Origin: Prorocentrum cordatum
Taxonomy: Eukaryota; Sar; Dinophyceae; Prorocentrales; Prorocentraceae
Assembly: GCA_963575745.1 (NCBI GenBank)
Contig: CAUYUJ010019949.1
Span: 248,001-312,000, forward strand
Direction of reading: 5' to 3'
DNA: 64,000 nucleotides
Shown here: positions 1-11,073 of the stretch, piece by piece
Position numbering within the stretch: position 1 is the stretch's first letter
Layout of the letters: each line of letters opens with the position of its first letter
The notes under the pieces: generated by a model
Told to the model about the DNA's origin: nothing
Databases searched by the model: none
Seen by the model: the letters and a program-made list of their open reading frames with translations, nothing else
Program-made: the position numbers and the translations under genes

Positions 1-3000
1 GCGCTCCGCTCCAGATGCCCCGCCTCCGCCCGGGGTCGAAAGAGTCAGCGCGGGCGCGGGCTCATCCGGCGAGCGCCAGTCTGCAGCGGAAGAGTTCGTC
101 GACGTGCCAACGTCTAGAGAAGAAGAACAAGGAGGCATCGCACCTCAATTCCAGGTCTCTGCCCGCCGCCCCTTACTTCCGGGAGTGGAGGCAGGGCGCC
201 TTTGAGACGTTGAGTTCAGCGCCGGGAAGGCCTGAGGCATCAGTCAGGTGGCTCTGCGTCATCGTCGGCGCGGGCGCCGCCCGTGGGCAGCTCGCCAGCG
301 GCGAGGCCCCGATGCGCCCGACGTCGGCCTCGCGTCAGCCCTGGTCGACAGACACCCCCTGGCGCGGCAACTTTGCAGGGCGAACGCCCGCGCGCAGGAT
401 GCGAAGGCCCGACGTTGCAATGTTAATCGGGCGGCAAATGCTCCTTCATGGTCATCGATGGGCATCTGCTTGTCGAAGCCGATGGGCCCCTGCCTGGTCG
501 GCGCCAATTTGGCCGACGACAAGGCGCGGCCAGTTTCTTGGCGACAGAGGCGACGCCATCCTTGGAATGAAGTCGCCCCTGGCCGTAGCGTCCACGAAGC
601 ATTTTGTCGGCCGCTAACTGAACGCCGTCGAGATGCGGGGGCCGGCGCGGCACTTGTCAGCGGATGGAGCGGGGCGACAGGAGTCAGATGCACCAGTGGC
701 TCTATGAGAGATGCCAAAGCACCTTGCGCGCAGGGCCCACCCCCCCTCTTGGAAGGGGGGTGGTCAACCGTCGCAGAGGGACAAGCACCGCGGCCGCAAG
801 CATGTGTATTTGCGGTGACTGGGTCTAGCGAAGTAGGTGCTCAGCCCAGAGCGGAGGCTGTTCCAGGGCCCGCCGCCCCCCCCCCCCCGAATGCAAGGCG
901 GCGGGCGCGCGTTTGCGGCGGCGCAATTTGACGCCAATGCGGGCCCTAGTTGTTGCTGCGATGCGCGGGCCAGAAACGGCAAATTGAACAGACCTGGCTG
1001 TCGGGGGCAGGCGCCTGCGCCCGAGGAGAGAACTGCGCCTTCGCGCGCGACGCGAACTCAGGTGTTCTTGCGACGTAGCCAGTGTCTCGGCGAGGCTCCC
1101 ATCAGTTTAGGGGTGGCTTGACAGCCGCGATTGCATGCGCGATGAATCTCGGTCTCCCTCCGGCACTCCGAACGGGATGCGCGAGATGGGAAAGGACAGT
1201 TCAGGGGGGCAGAGCCCCGGGCGGGGCCGCCCCCCCATGGGGGCGCTCGCGCGCTGCCCATTGGACGGGAGATCGGCGAGGTCGCGCCCCGCCGGGCCCA
1301 GCGGGGAGAAGCCGAACGCTTTTCCATGGCCCCGCGAGGGGCAACGGCCCTGGGGGCGATCACGCGGGCAGTCCTAGGTATCGCAAAAACAGCCGATGGC
1401 CAGGCCGCCGTAGCGTCTGCGGCGCCACGGCTGCCGCAGGCCGCGCCTGAGCGGCGTTCCCCGCCCAGCGCGCGGGGGGCGCCAGGTCGCCCGCGAGGGG
1501 GGGGGGGCGGCGGGGGGGGGGGGGGGCGCGTCCGGACGGGCCGGCGCGGCGAGGGAATTCGACGCGGAGAAGGTCAACGCGACAGGGGGGCCCGACGCTG
1601 AAAGGGCTTTCGGCGCTCGCGCCGTCGGTGCTCAAGTTGATTATTTCTCGATGTGGGCATGAGTCCCCCAGGCGGAGTTTTCGAAGTGGCGATGCGCCTG
1701 CGTCGCGCCGCTGAGCTGGCCAAGCTCGGCATGAAGGGCGACCGCCACGTTCGTGTAAGGCGCGTTTCGTTGCGTCGGTGGGCGCATCTGCGGTGCCTGC
1801 GAACATTCTGCTGCCCAGCTGGGCACGGTTCTAGAACAGACGAAAGATGCGATGCGCGACCGAGAATGACGAACAAGACCCGCCGCGTGCACGCCCGCGC
1901 TGCATTTGCAGTGGTGGAGGCAGCTAAAGGGCGAGCTTCGAATTAGTGGAGTCCACGATCGACGCAACAAGGACCGCCCCGTTCCTGGATCAACGCGCAC
2001 CGATGACCCCCGTGAGTCCTCGGACGCTCATTCATGCAACTGCGACGCGACCGCTTCGGGCTCCGGCGAGCTACGGAAGGACCGACTCGAGGCGGGTGGT
2101 GGGCGCCGCCGTCGGGAGTCCGTTTCCAGTGCCGCTGCTGCCGTAGAAGAGCGAGATTGTCTGGTCGAAGCAGGATTTTGTTCGTCGTGCCGCAATGGAC
2201 ACAGGGGCCCAAGGCGCAGTGGGAGATGCGTTTTGGTCGGACGGAGATACGATCGGACCAGATGCGCTCGCAAATACTTTTGCGCGCGTCAGCCTTGGCG
2301 AACCGCATATGGAGTGCCGAATGGGCCCCTCCCTACTTGAAGATGCGTCACCCGTGCTCTCTCCTCGGTGCCTGATCCACGCGCGCAGGTTCAGGTTTAT
2401 CTTGGGGGCGAGGGTGAGGGCGCCCCCCTCGCTTCGCCTGATGGCCACGCGGAATTTTCCCAACTTGGCCAGAAGGCCCCACATCCTGCCCAGCCGCATG
2501 GCTTAGAAACCGCCCCACCAATGATCCATGGCCAGAACGCGCCGTCGGGTGGCCATCTGCTCCCGAACGAGTCTCGGCGCATGGACATGCGGTTCAGCGT
2601 GGACTGGCGGTGCTCTCCATCTCTGGCCGCCCCCGAGAAATTGGCCGACGCTGCTCCGCCCTGCGCGTTTTGGGAATGCCCGAACCGATGCCGCCGATCC
2701 GGCTGCGAAGGTCGTGTGACTGTTCGTCCTCATTGCCGGCGCGTCCGTGGTGCGCTTACTTCTCCAGGGCGCCCGTCTGCCGATCCTGCGATGGGGCAAC
2801 CCGACGCCGCTGATCAATCATATGACGTTTCGACGGGGATGCCCGACTCTGCGGGGACATGGAAGAGGTCGCGCCAGCAGAAGCTGACGCACGGGCAGCG
2901 GAGGCGCAAATAAGGCCAACCTGGCTAGGCTTGTAAGGCGCAATCAACTCTGGGAAGTGCAAGCGTCTGAAGAGAATATGGGAACGAACGATGTATTGAG

Positions 3001-3604
3001 GATAAGACATGAGCACAACAGACCAGCCAATCGGGACCGAACCCACCGCGCCTCTGGAGAGCGTCGAGGGCCGCGGTCCGCGGCGGCCCCTGGACGGCGC
3101 GCGTTGAGTTCCTTGTTGGGCGCGGGCAGAAGCGAGATGAACCGACGTATGCCGGCGCGTTCGCAGGGCTTGAGGCCGGTGCTTCCGTCGATGGTCATAG
3201 CGCGCGCGAGCTCGGCGGCTCTCATTGCTGGCGTTGCCAGACAAGGAATTGCAGGTCCGCGCCCGCCTTCCAGGGCCTGGCCCCGTTCCGAACAAACACC
3301 ACTGCCCATGAACATTTTGCGCGATGTACCTTAGGAGGCCTCGCGATGGCTCGCGCTGGTCGGGGACTCCTTGCAGCGCGGGGCGGTGCCAGCATCGCGC
3401 GGGCGCGTTGGTGGGTGATCCCGCTATTTGTTTGGCGCGGTTTGTATTGTTGTGATTTTCGTTTTGCGCGCGCACTGCCCAGCGTGACCACTGTGCCTCG
3501 CGCGCCTGGCGTCCCGCTGGTTTGCCCGGCGCGCGCGCGGCGCGCGCTTGTCGCGGGAGGCCTTAGGTGTCTTTTTGCTGCTGTTCCCTGCCCTCCCGCA
3601 TTTT
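1..3604. other. No gene recognised; GC-rich degenerate DNA
   Basis: Reading frames in this stretch are short, overlap on both strands and have the Arg/Pro/Ala-rich composition expected of GC-rich noncoding DNA. No family motif is visible. Homopolymers occur (a C run near 879-888 and G runs near 1498-1527). It could be decayed repeat sequence; nothing here supports a gene. Confidence 0.6.
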
Positions 3605-5010
3605 AGATCCTCGCTTTGAATTCGCGGCGCTCCGCGCCTCATCCTATCTCCTCTACTCTCCCCCCTCTCCTCATCTTCCTCTTCCTGATATTATTCCCCC
3701 CCGCTTCGTTTCCTCATCATCCATCTCCTTCTCTCTTGCGCGGTGGGCTTTCGGTCTGTTGCCGCGCCGAGGCAATCGCGCCCTTCGCGCCGTGCGCTGT
3801 TCGTTGTCCCTATGCTGCTTTCCATTGGAAATCCCTGCGGCGCAAATCGCATGCAGATGCCGCCACATGTCTATCGCAGGTTATGGCCCCATGCGCATCC
3901 CTACCGACCGACACGTCGTGGTCGCGCGCCGCCTCGCCGACCATTCCAGAACCATGTTCACAAGGTTCGTTGCCACATAAGGAGTTCAACCGAGATCCCG
4001 TAAAGCCCAGGCCGCACGCCGCCGCCCAGACTCTTTGAGGGCCGCTTCTTTCGCGGTTCGCGACTCCATATTTTTGGAGTTCCATCGAAGGCCCTTGCGG
4101 CGCAGGCCGCGAGCCGCGTCTGGCCAGATCAACGCGCCCGCCACGACATTCGCAGCCCCATAGGGAACGCCGCCGGATGCTTTGTGGGATAGGCCGTTTG
4201 CCACCGCCCAGACCGTTTTAGTTCATTCAATGTACGGTTCGCGGACTCCCGCGAAGCTGTGCCAAATGCCAGGGCGCATGCCACCGCGCAGACCGTTGCA
4301 GCACGCCCATCGAACCGTTCGTCGCCCCATCATACGTAACCCCATCGAAGGCGTTTGTAGCACTGGGCGCATGCTGCCGCTCAGACCTTCTAGAAAACCA
4401 TCCATGCGTTTCGCGGCAATATGAGGGGTTCCGCCGAACACGCTGGTGACACAGGCCGCACGTCGCCGCCCGGGCCATCTCAACAGTCCTCGCGCGATCC
4501 GCGGCCGCATGAGGAAACTCTACTGAAGGGTCGTCAGGCACAAACCGCACGCCGCCACCCAAACCATTTAGCACGCGCCCCTCACCGTTCGTGGCCCCTC
4601 TGGAAACCCTGCCGAAGGCGTTTGCGCACATGCCGCATTGCGCCGCTCAGACCATTTTAGCACGCGGCCAACGTGTTTAGTTGCCAAACGTGGAGCACAG
4701 GCCGCAAGCCGCCGCCCCAAACCAATTCAGCGCTGCCTCGCGCGAGTCGTGGGCCCATTGGGAGTTCCACCGAAAGGGTTTCGCGGCGCAGGTTATTTGC
4801 CGCCGCCCAGACCACTTAAGCACAGTTGTCACGCGCTCGGTGGCTTCATGGGGAGCTCCACTGGAAGCCCTTCTGGTAGATTTCGCATGCGGACTCAGTG
4901 TGTTCGCGCGTGTCGGGTGGTCTTGCCTATTTTCACGCTGCGTTCAGAGAGCGCTGCCTCTTTCGTCAGGTTCGCTCTGTTTTGGAGGGGCAGAAGGGGA
5001 ACATCCGAAA
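3605..5010. repeat. Old minisatellite block I (about 87-bp units)
   Basis: A leader resembling GATCCTCGCTTTGAA (from about 3605) is followed by a pyrimidine-rich tract. Then come about eleven diverged units from about 3957 to 4870. Each unit carries a version of TTCGTGGCCCCATAGGG, then a CCACCGAAGG-like core, then CGCAGGCCGC and CGCCGCCCAGACC. The marker recurs near 3965, 4058, 4145, 4231, 4315, 4409, 4496, 4588, 4744 and 4838. The block ends with a trailer beginning AGATTTCGCAT at about 4877. The same marker and trailer occur at 5.96-7.3 kb and the same marker at 16.2-17.4 kb, so this is an older member of one repeat family. Reading frames across it are repeat translations and not counted as genes. 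Confidence 0.75.
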
Positions 5011-5357
5011 GACGGACCAGCATGATGGGGGCGATCGAAGGCGGGGTCACTATTTGAACGATGACGCGGGCGAGGGGCGCCTCCGATGAGGGGCACTCAG
5101 AGCATGTTTTTTTTTTTTTAGCATGTGGGCGAGCAGTACATCCCAGTTACATTATATTTTGGCGAGGTTCGGAGCTGTCACAGCTTGGATGCAGGATCGA
5201 CGAGGGGGGCGTAGTTGCAGAAACGAGGGGGGGCGAGGGGCAGAGACAGGGGCGGCGGGCAGGGCAGGGGGGGGTGCAGGGGGCTTTGCGGGGAAGCCCA
5301 TGGGGGGGCTCCGCGAGGGCTCCCATGGGCCCGCGGTGGGTCCGGACCCCCCCCCCC

Positions 5358-5434
5358 GCGGTGGGTCCGGACTCCCCTCGGCATCGTTTTTTACACGTCT
5401 GGGAGGACTGCGGAGGGGAGTCCGAACCCACCGC
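5358..5434. repeat. Inverted repeat (22-bp arms)
   Basis: Arms 5358-5379 and 5413-5434 are reverse complements with one mismatch; the arm begins GCGGTGGGTCCGGACTCCCC. The loop is about 33 nt. Partial direct copies of the arm lie just upstream (about 5332-5350) and downstream (about 5456-5479), so this is a small cluster of direct and inverted copies. Confidence 0.8.
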
Positions 5435-5963
5435 GGCCCCCATGGGCGCTCCCGCGGCGGTGGGCCCGGACTCCCCTCGGCAGTAGTTTTTGACATGCCC
5501 GGAGGGGCTTAGCGCGGGCTCGGCATGGCCCCCCCGGGGCCCTCGAATCCGTTGCGACTGGGGATCCAAAGCGCTGTCTGGGTCCCAGAGTTGTCGTGTC
5601 GTTGGGGGCATGGGCGGGGGATTCAACCGATGCTGCCTCCAGATTATGCCACTAGGTGTGCGAAAATGAGCTGATGGCGCCTGAGCGGGGCCTAGAGTGG
5701 GCCGTCCTGGAGCTGTCTTGATGTATTGCTTCTGTGCCGTATCCGGATTTCGTTCGTGTTTTTTCTCTCGGGTGGGCATCTTGGCGACTCCCTGGTGCCC
5801 CATGGGGGATCAATGGAAGTCTTGGGATTGCGTTGCCGCGGACTCGGTTTGTCTTCGAGCCGTCCTTCGCCTGTCTTGGAGGCGACGCGGAGGCATTTGA
5901 GCCATCGGAATAGTAGTGTGATGGAGGTCTTGGAGGTCGTCGTTTTGTCCTAATCCTCCTGTC

Positions 5964-7315
5964 TGTTGGGTCCTCGTTGTGCATCCCCAGCGCTGAACGC
6001 CTCCTCTCCTGTTTCCCCCCCTCTACCACCGCCTCCCACTCCAAGCCGCTTCGGCTCCTCTTCATATATACATGGTGGTCATTCGCTTTGTCTCCGCCAG
6101 TGCAGTTTCCGCGCGCCGTCCGAACGATTCGTGGCCCCATTGGGCCCCGCCGAAGGCCTCTGTAGCACAGGCCGCTTTCCGCTGCCCGATGCCAATTCAG
6201 CACGCACCCCACGCGGTTCGCGGCCCCATAAGAAGGTGACGCCGAAGATTCTCGCAGCAAAGGATGCGCGCCGCCGCCCAAACCACGTCAGCACACCCTT
6301 CGTTCGGTTCGTGGCCCCATAGGATGTCACGCCGAAGGCTTTTGCAGCACGGGCCGCTTGCCGCCGCCCAGACAATTTAAGCGCGCCCCTCACAGAATTA
6401 GTGGCCGCATTCGAGGTTCCACCGAGGGCCCTTGCAACATAGGCCGCCTGCCGCCGCCTAGTCCACTTAAGTTCTGGCCCCGAAGGGAACCCCGCCGAAA
6501 GGTTTTCTTGGCAGAGGCCGCGTGCGACCGCCCAGACCGCTTGAGGCATGTATTCGCACGTTTCGTGGCACCATGGGAAATTCGGCAGAACATGTTTTTA
6601 CTGCGCACGCCGTTCGCTTCCGACCGTACATGTTCAACGCAAGCATCGCGCGCATCGTGGCCTCATTGAGGTTGACGCGGAAGGCTGCCGTTGCACGCGC
6701 CGCACGCCGTCGCCGAGAGCATAGCAGCACGTTATCATGCGGCTCGTGGCTCCACAGGATGCAACGCAGATGGCTTTTGTCGCGCAGGCCGCTTGCCGCC
6801 GCCCAATCCACTCCAGCGCCCCCTCACACTGTTCGTTGCCCCACAGGAAGCTCGACCGAAGTTTGTCGTTCCATCGCAGGCCGCACGCCGCTGCCCAGGC
6901 CATGTCATGTTTTAGCGATTGCAATTCGTGGTCCCATACGGAACCCCGCCGGAGGCCCATGCAGCGCAGGCAGTTTTGCGTTTTCTGGGCCGTGTCAGCA
7001 CGCCCTGACACGGCATGTGGTCTCATAGGGAACGCCACCAAAGTTTTTGAAGCACAAGCCGCTTGCCGCCGCCGAGACTACTTCAGTCCTTTCTTCATGC
7101 GGCTCGTACCATCATAGGGCGCTCCACCGACGGCCATTGAAGCGCAGGCCGCGCGCCGCCGCCCGGGCCATGTCAGTACAGTCTTCACACGGTTCGTTCG
7201 TGGCCTCCCAAAGGGGTGCACCGAAGGTTTTTGCGGCAGATTTCGCATTCGGGTTCGATGTGCTGGCGTGTGTTGCATGCGCGCTGCGTTCTGAAAGGGT
7301 CTGCCTTTTCGAAAG
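5964..7315. repeat. Old minisatellite block II (about 90-bp units)
   Basis: The block opens with TGTTGGGTCCTCGTT (5964-5978), a string also present at 16038-16052 ahead of the young array, followed by a pyrimidine tract. About thirteen diverged units then run from about 6110 to 7230, marked by TTCGTGGCCCCATAGG-like strings near 6124, 6213, 6307, 6397, 6557, 6650, 6742, 6832, 6926, 7015, 7103 and 7195. The trailer starting AGATTTCGCAT at about 7235 matches that of block I. On the minus strand the units read as a degenerate peptide repeat around GG(V/A)PYGAT(K/N)RV, the same reading as the young array. Confidence 0.75.
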
Positions 7316-8707
7316 AATAAGTATGCGAGTCAGCGCGGGGCTCGTCGTGGCGTTTTTTTCTGCGAATGCCGGGAACTGCGCCCTGAAAGAAGACGGGTCT
7401 TGCATTTGGACGGCCGGTAATGTCAGTCATGTCAAGATTGCAGCGCGCACCCTTTTGAACCTAGCGTGAGACGTGCCTTCACCGTCAGCCCCGACCTTTG
7501 GCGCGACACGCGCGGCGCTGCAGACATTCCACAGAACCGATTTCATCACAACTATGCGTGAGGCGCGCTGATCGCTCATAATTGGGCACGCAGCTGCCAG
7601 ACGTGCAACAAGACGCAACATTCGCTGCATCGCTGCGCGACGAAAGCGTAAAACTTTGCACCGGCCGAAAGCATTACAATACAGGAATACCGTGACATAT
7701 GATGCAGCCAACTCTGACCGCCGTCGGGGGACAGGGTGGGTTCGGTCCCGATTGCTTGGTAGTTACTCATGATCATGGTCATCCCATCGCGACGCGTGGC
7801 CGCCTTGGCGGGGAGACTCCGAATTGTCGACTGGGACGGTTGATTGGAGCAGGCCGAATGGGGTGATGGCGCACAGGTTCTGTGGGAGTGCGTTTTTTGA
7901 CAGAGTAGCGCGAGCCCACCGCCCAAGACGGTCCTGTCTTGGGATCGAGAAGCGGGGACTCCCATGGGTGTTCGATGGTAATGCTGGGATTAAATGCGTG
8001 GTCGAGCGCGTCATCATCGAAATTCGGAGGTCCAGCCCCGTTGGGCAGCGTTGGCATCGGCGCCTGGGAGGGGTGCCCTTCCTAGCTTGCGCAGGGCATG
8101 GATGTGACACGGGCTGGCGCCCCCGCCGGACCATGCGACCCATGGCTCCCTGGTGAACCGGCGACTGCGAGTGACCACGGTGGCGGCGGCATTCCGGCAC
8201 GACCCGCTGTCGTTGCGATCTGGGGGGCAATGGCTGCTCTCCACGCGGGACGTAGAACCCGGCGTCGTGGCAGAAGGGGTTGCCTCGGTGAAGATTTGGC
8301 GCAGCCGTGGCGGTTAGCCCACCGATGTTAATCGCGCGGGCGGCGCGCCCGACCGCGGGCGCAAGGCTGCCCCAGGGCCGCGCAGGGCCAGACTAGCAGC
8401 ATCCCCGTCCCTTGCGCCCAGCCTTCGCGTTGTCCGACATGCGAGCGCTAAGGTGCAAGATCGGCAGCGTCGGCGATAAGCCTCACTAGGTGGCAATAGA
8501 CGCGATATCTGGGCATGCGCGGGAGGCCATGGTCGGACAGATGTTGGTGGTATTTTCACGGGGGCCGTATTATATTCGGTAGCGTTCATGACATACCGCG
8601 GCATGGGGCATTGCTTGTCTTGTTCCCCACATCCTGAGTGGGGTTCTTGTTTTCCCAGAACACCCTCTCCTTCCCACCCACCTCCCGCTCCATCTTCCAT
8701 ACAGCAC
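7316..8707. other. No gene recognised
   Basis: No reading frame with family motifs was found. The stretch separates the second old minisatellite block from the left terminal repeat of the tyrosine-recombinase retrotransposon. Confidence 0.5.
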
Positions 8708-8840
8708 AATGATAGGGCCTTTTTGTGTGAGCAGGGGGCCCAGTGATTCACACTTAGCCGAAGACCGCCGTGGAGGGAGGAGCAGGTAGCATCAGCAGTG
8801 AAGCATGCAGCAGTTGTCATGCCATAGCACTTTGAGGCTC
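8708..8840 (+). repeat. Split direct repeat A1 (left terminus)
   Basis: This 133-bp repeat begins AATGATAGGGCC and ends TTTGAGGCTC. It matches 15664-15796 with one substitution. It forms the left end of the tyrosine-recombinase element; the sequence outside does not match the other copy. Confidence 0.9.
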
Positions 8841-8914
8841 ATGAGGTAATTGAGTTTTGAATTGTCGTGTCGATTACTGAATTGAGAGTTGGTGCAACGG
8901 TCTCTCCCGGCCGC

Positions 8915-10648
8915 ATGGCCGGGCCATGGATCCAGGCAGGGACCCTAGCGGACGGGGAGCTCCTGGAGGAAGTTATGAGAGGCGGGCTGCTGGAGGCGGC
9001 CGCCTACGACGACAAGGGTGAGGCGCAAGGGGCATACATCCTGGAGGTCATTTGGGCCGACTGCGCTCCGACAGGGGGCGTTAACGTCAGGGGGAAGTTC
9101 CTTGCCGCCGAGGATGACTACTACGCATGGTGGATGCTGTCCAAAAGGTCTCAAGAAGAGATCTACCACGTGTGCGGCCTCAGTGGGGACGCGTGCCAGA
9201 AACGTCACCAGAACCAGGATAAGATACACATCCAGTCGTGGCGGCCACTCGGCCAGAACGACATAAAAGAATATAAAATCGGGTGGGCTTCTAAGCCAAG
9301 CCTGAAAAAGAAGATCCTTGAAAGGATCAGTGGCTCCCTGGAGGGGCCCGGGGCCGTGCGGCCCCGCCCCGGCTCCCCGGCAACGCGCCCCGACGGCGAC
9401 GCGGCTGGTCCTGGCTCTGTGCGCGCGGGCGGCGCTGGAGCTCCGGACGGCGCCCTGTGGGCCAGGGGGGACTACGACGACCGCCGACACGGCAGCGTCA
9501 GAGAGGGCCTCTCTGACTTGCGCTCGCGGCTGGAGGCCGGCGAGGGCCGCGACCGCGGCAGGGGGGAACGGGTGGGGCAGAGGGCCGACCGGCGCCCCCC
9601 GAGCCGTTCACGCGGCCGCCGTGAGGCGGTCGCCGCGCCCCGGGGCGGGCGCAGGCAGGCCGAGGACGACGCTGGCGGGGGGCCGCGGGGCCGCCGCGAC
9701 GCGGCCCCCGCGGCGCGGGGGGGGCGCTCGCCGGCCGAGCGCGACGACGCTGGCGGAGCGCCGCAGGGCCGCCGTGAGGCGGCCCCCGCCCCGTGGGACG
9801 GGCGACCGCGAGCCCGGGAGGACGCCGACGCGGCCCCCTCGGGCCGACGGGGTTCGCCGGGCGACCGGGACAGGGAGCCCCGCGGCCCGTCGCCCCGCAG
9901 CAGGTCGCGCCGCAGGCGGGCCCCGCGGGGGTCGCGCAGCCCCCGCCGGCGTAAACCCAGGAGCGAGTCAAGCTGCAGCGACTCGTGCGAGATGGGTTTC
10001 CACGTGGCCTCGACCTCAGAAGGCGTTCGACAGAAGTCCACGCAGGAACGTCTTATGCGCTTCGCGCGCAAGCACCCGGGGAGACTGTCCAGGAGCGCCA
10101 TGTGGACCATGGCGCAGAGGGTGACTCCTGGGGGAGAGGCCAACAGCGACAGCGACGACCACAAGAAGGAGCCTCCGGCAGCGGCGTCGGCCTACTTTCT
10201 CAGGGTGCTCGAGGTGAAGTACAACCTGTCCAAGCGCAACCGCAACGACATGGCCCTCATGTGCAAGCTCCTGGATCTCCTCGTCCAGAACAAAGCAGAC
10301 AAGGCAATGGATTTCATAGTCCAGCACCTGAAAGCCGTCGAGCAGTCGGTGGTGGGCCAGTCGTGGGAGCGCGCGTGCTTCCTCGAACTCGTCAAGGACG
10401 ACTCGGCCACGCTCGTCAGCAGGAAGGAGAAGTACATGATGCGCAGCGAGACGAAGGCGCAGCAGCAGCTGGCGCTTCGGCCCCAAGGGGGGCAGGGCAA
10501 AGGCAGCCAAAGGAGCGGCCACAGAGAGGTCAGCCTGGAGGAGAGCCAGAACGCTGGCAAGGGCAACCCTTTTCAGGGGAAAGGCCCCGCGCACTCCGGC
10601 AAGGCCTCAGCGAAGGGGAGCTCCAAAGCGAAGGGGAAGTGGCGGTAG
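8915..10648 (+). CDS. Gag-like ORF1 of the tyrosine-recombinase element
   Basis: First ORF of the element, presumed nucleic-acid binding and particle forming (inferred from position and composition). The first ATG of the open frame is at 8915, giving 577 residues; the frame is also open upstream to a GTG at 8867. The N-terminal 150 residues form an ordinary mixed region. Then comes a long Arg/Pro/Gly/Asp-rich stretch with RRR and RSR clusters, then a helix-prone C-terminal domain (about residues 420-515, including NRNDMALMCKLLDLLVQNK), and a Lys/Gly/Ser-rich basic tail. Gag-like proteins of this layout accompany dinoflagellate retroelements, but no zinc knuckle is visible. Other strong-looking frames over the GC-rich middle are shadows. 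The TAG stop lies 425 bp before the next ORF. Confidence 0.75.
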   Translation: MAGPWIQAGTLADGELLEEVMRGGLLEAAAYDDKGEAQGAYILEVIWADCAPTGGVNVRGKFLAAEDDYYAWWMLSKRSQEEIYHVCGLSGDACQKRHQNQDKIHIQSWRPLGQNDIKEYKIGWASKPSLKKKILERISGSLEGPGAVRPRPGSPATRPDGDAAGPGSVRAGGAGAPDGALWARGDYDDRRHGSVREGLSDLRSRLEAGEGRDRGRGERVGQRADRRPPSRSRGRREAVAAPRGGRRQAEDDAGGGPRGRRDAAPAARGGRSPAERDDAGGAPQGRREAAPAPWDGRPRAREDADAAPSGRRGSPGDRDREPRGPSPRSRSRRRRAPRGSRSPRRRKPRSESSCSDSCEMGFHVASTSEGVRQKSTQERLMRFARKHPGRLSRSAMWTMAQRVTPGGEANSDSDDHKKEPPAAASAYFLRVLEVKYNLSKRNRNDMALMCKLLDLLVQNKADKAMDFIVQHLKAVEQSVVGQSWERACFLELVKDDSATLVSRKEKYMMRSETKAQQQLALRPQGGQGKGSQRSGHREVSLEESQNAGKGNPFQGKGPAHSGKASAKGSSKAKGKWR

Positions 10649-10897
10649 CGAGCCACGCGCTGGCCCCGCCCCGGCCCGCCCTGGACGTCGATTCCGGGTG
10701 TTGGGCCGTGCCACGGCGAAGGCGTGCCAAGGGCCCCCCGGGCCAAGCTGATGCCCCGGCATGCAAAGGAACCGGAATGCAGACAAGCGCTGAAGGCGTT
10801 ACTGTCGAGCGCACTGCCCCCTCCCTCCACTCTGCCCCTCCTCCCCGTCTCTCTCCTCTCGGGCCGGGCGAAAGGGGGTGGGTGGGAAAGGGGGGGG

Positions 10898-11015
10898 TAC
10901 GTAATCTGCTGCATGCAGCTGGTTTCGGCCCCGCCGGGGGGCCCCGTTCCTCGATACATGGGCGCCTCCCGGCGCCGGGAGGCGCCTGGAAAATCAGCTC
11001 CGTGAGCTGATTCTC
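10898..11015 (+). repeat. Three-hairpin structured repeat, copy 1
   Basis: This 118-bp segment lies between the Gag-like and RT ORFs. It contains the palindrome GCTGCATGCAGC, a perfect 26-bp palindrome starting GGCGCCTCCCGGC, and a stem AATCAGCT-CCGTG-AGCTGATT. A diverged copy lies at 32475-32590, well outside the element, so it is a dispersed structured unit and not unique spacer sequence. Confidence 0.8.
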
Positions 11016-11073
11016 AAACCCCCCCTTTGCTATCGCCCCCCTTTTCGCCCGACCCGATCCTCCCCCTTCCCCT

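Noticed and set aside
9318-10164. Arg/Ala/Pro-rich ORFs of 230-270 residues over the Gag-like gene
   Set aside because: They are shadows of the GC-rich middle of ORF1; only the 8915-10648 frame has normal composition at both ends.
10016-10594. 192-residue minus-strand ORF opposite the Gag-like C-terminal domain
   Set aside because: Leu/Arg-rich complement of the helical coding region; no motif.
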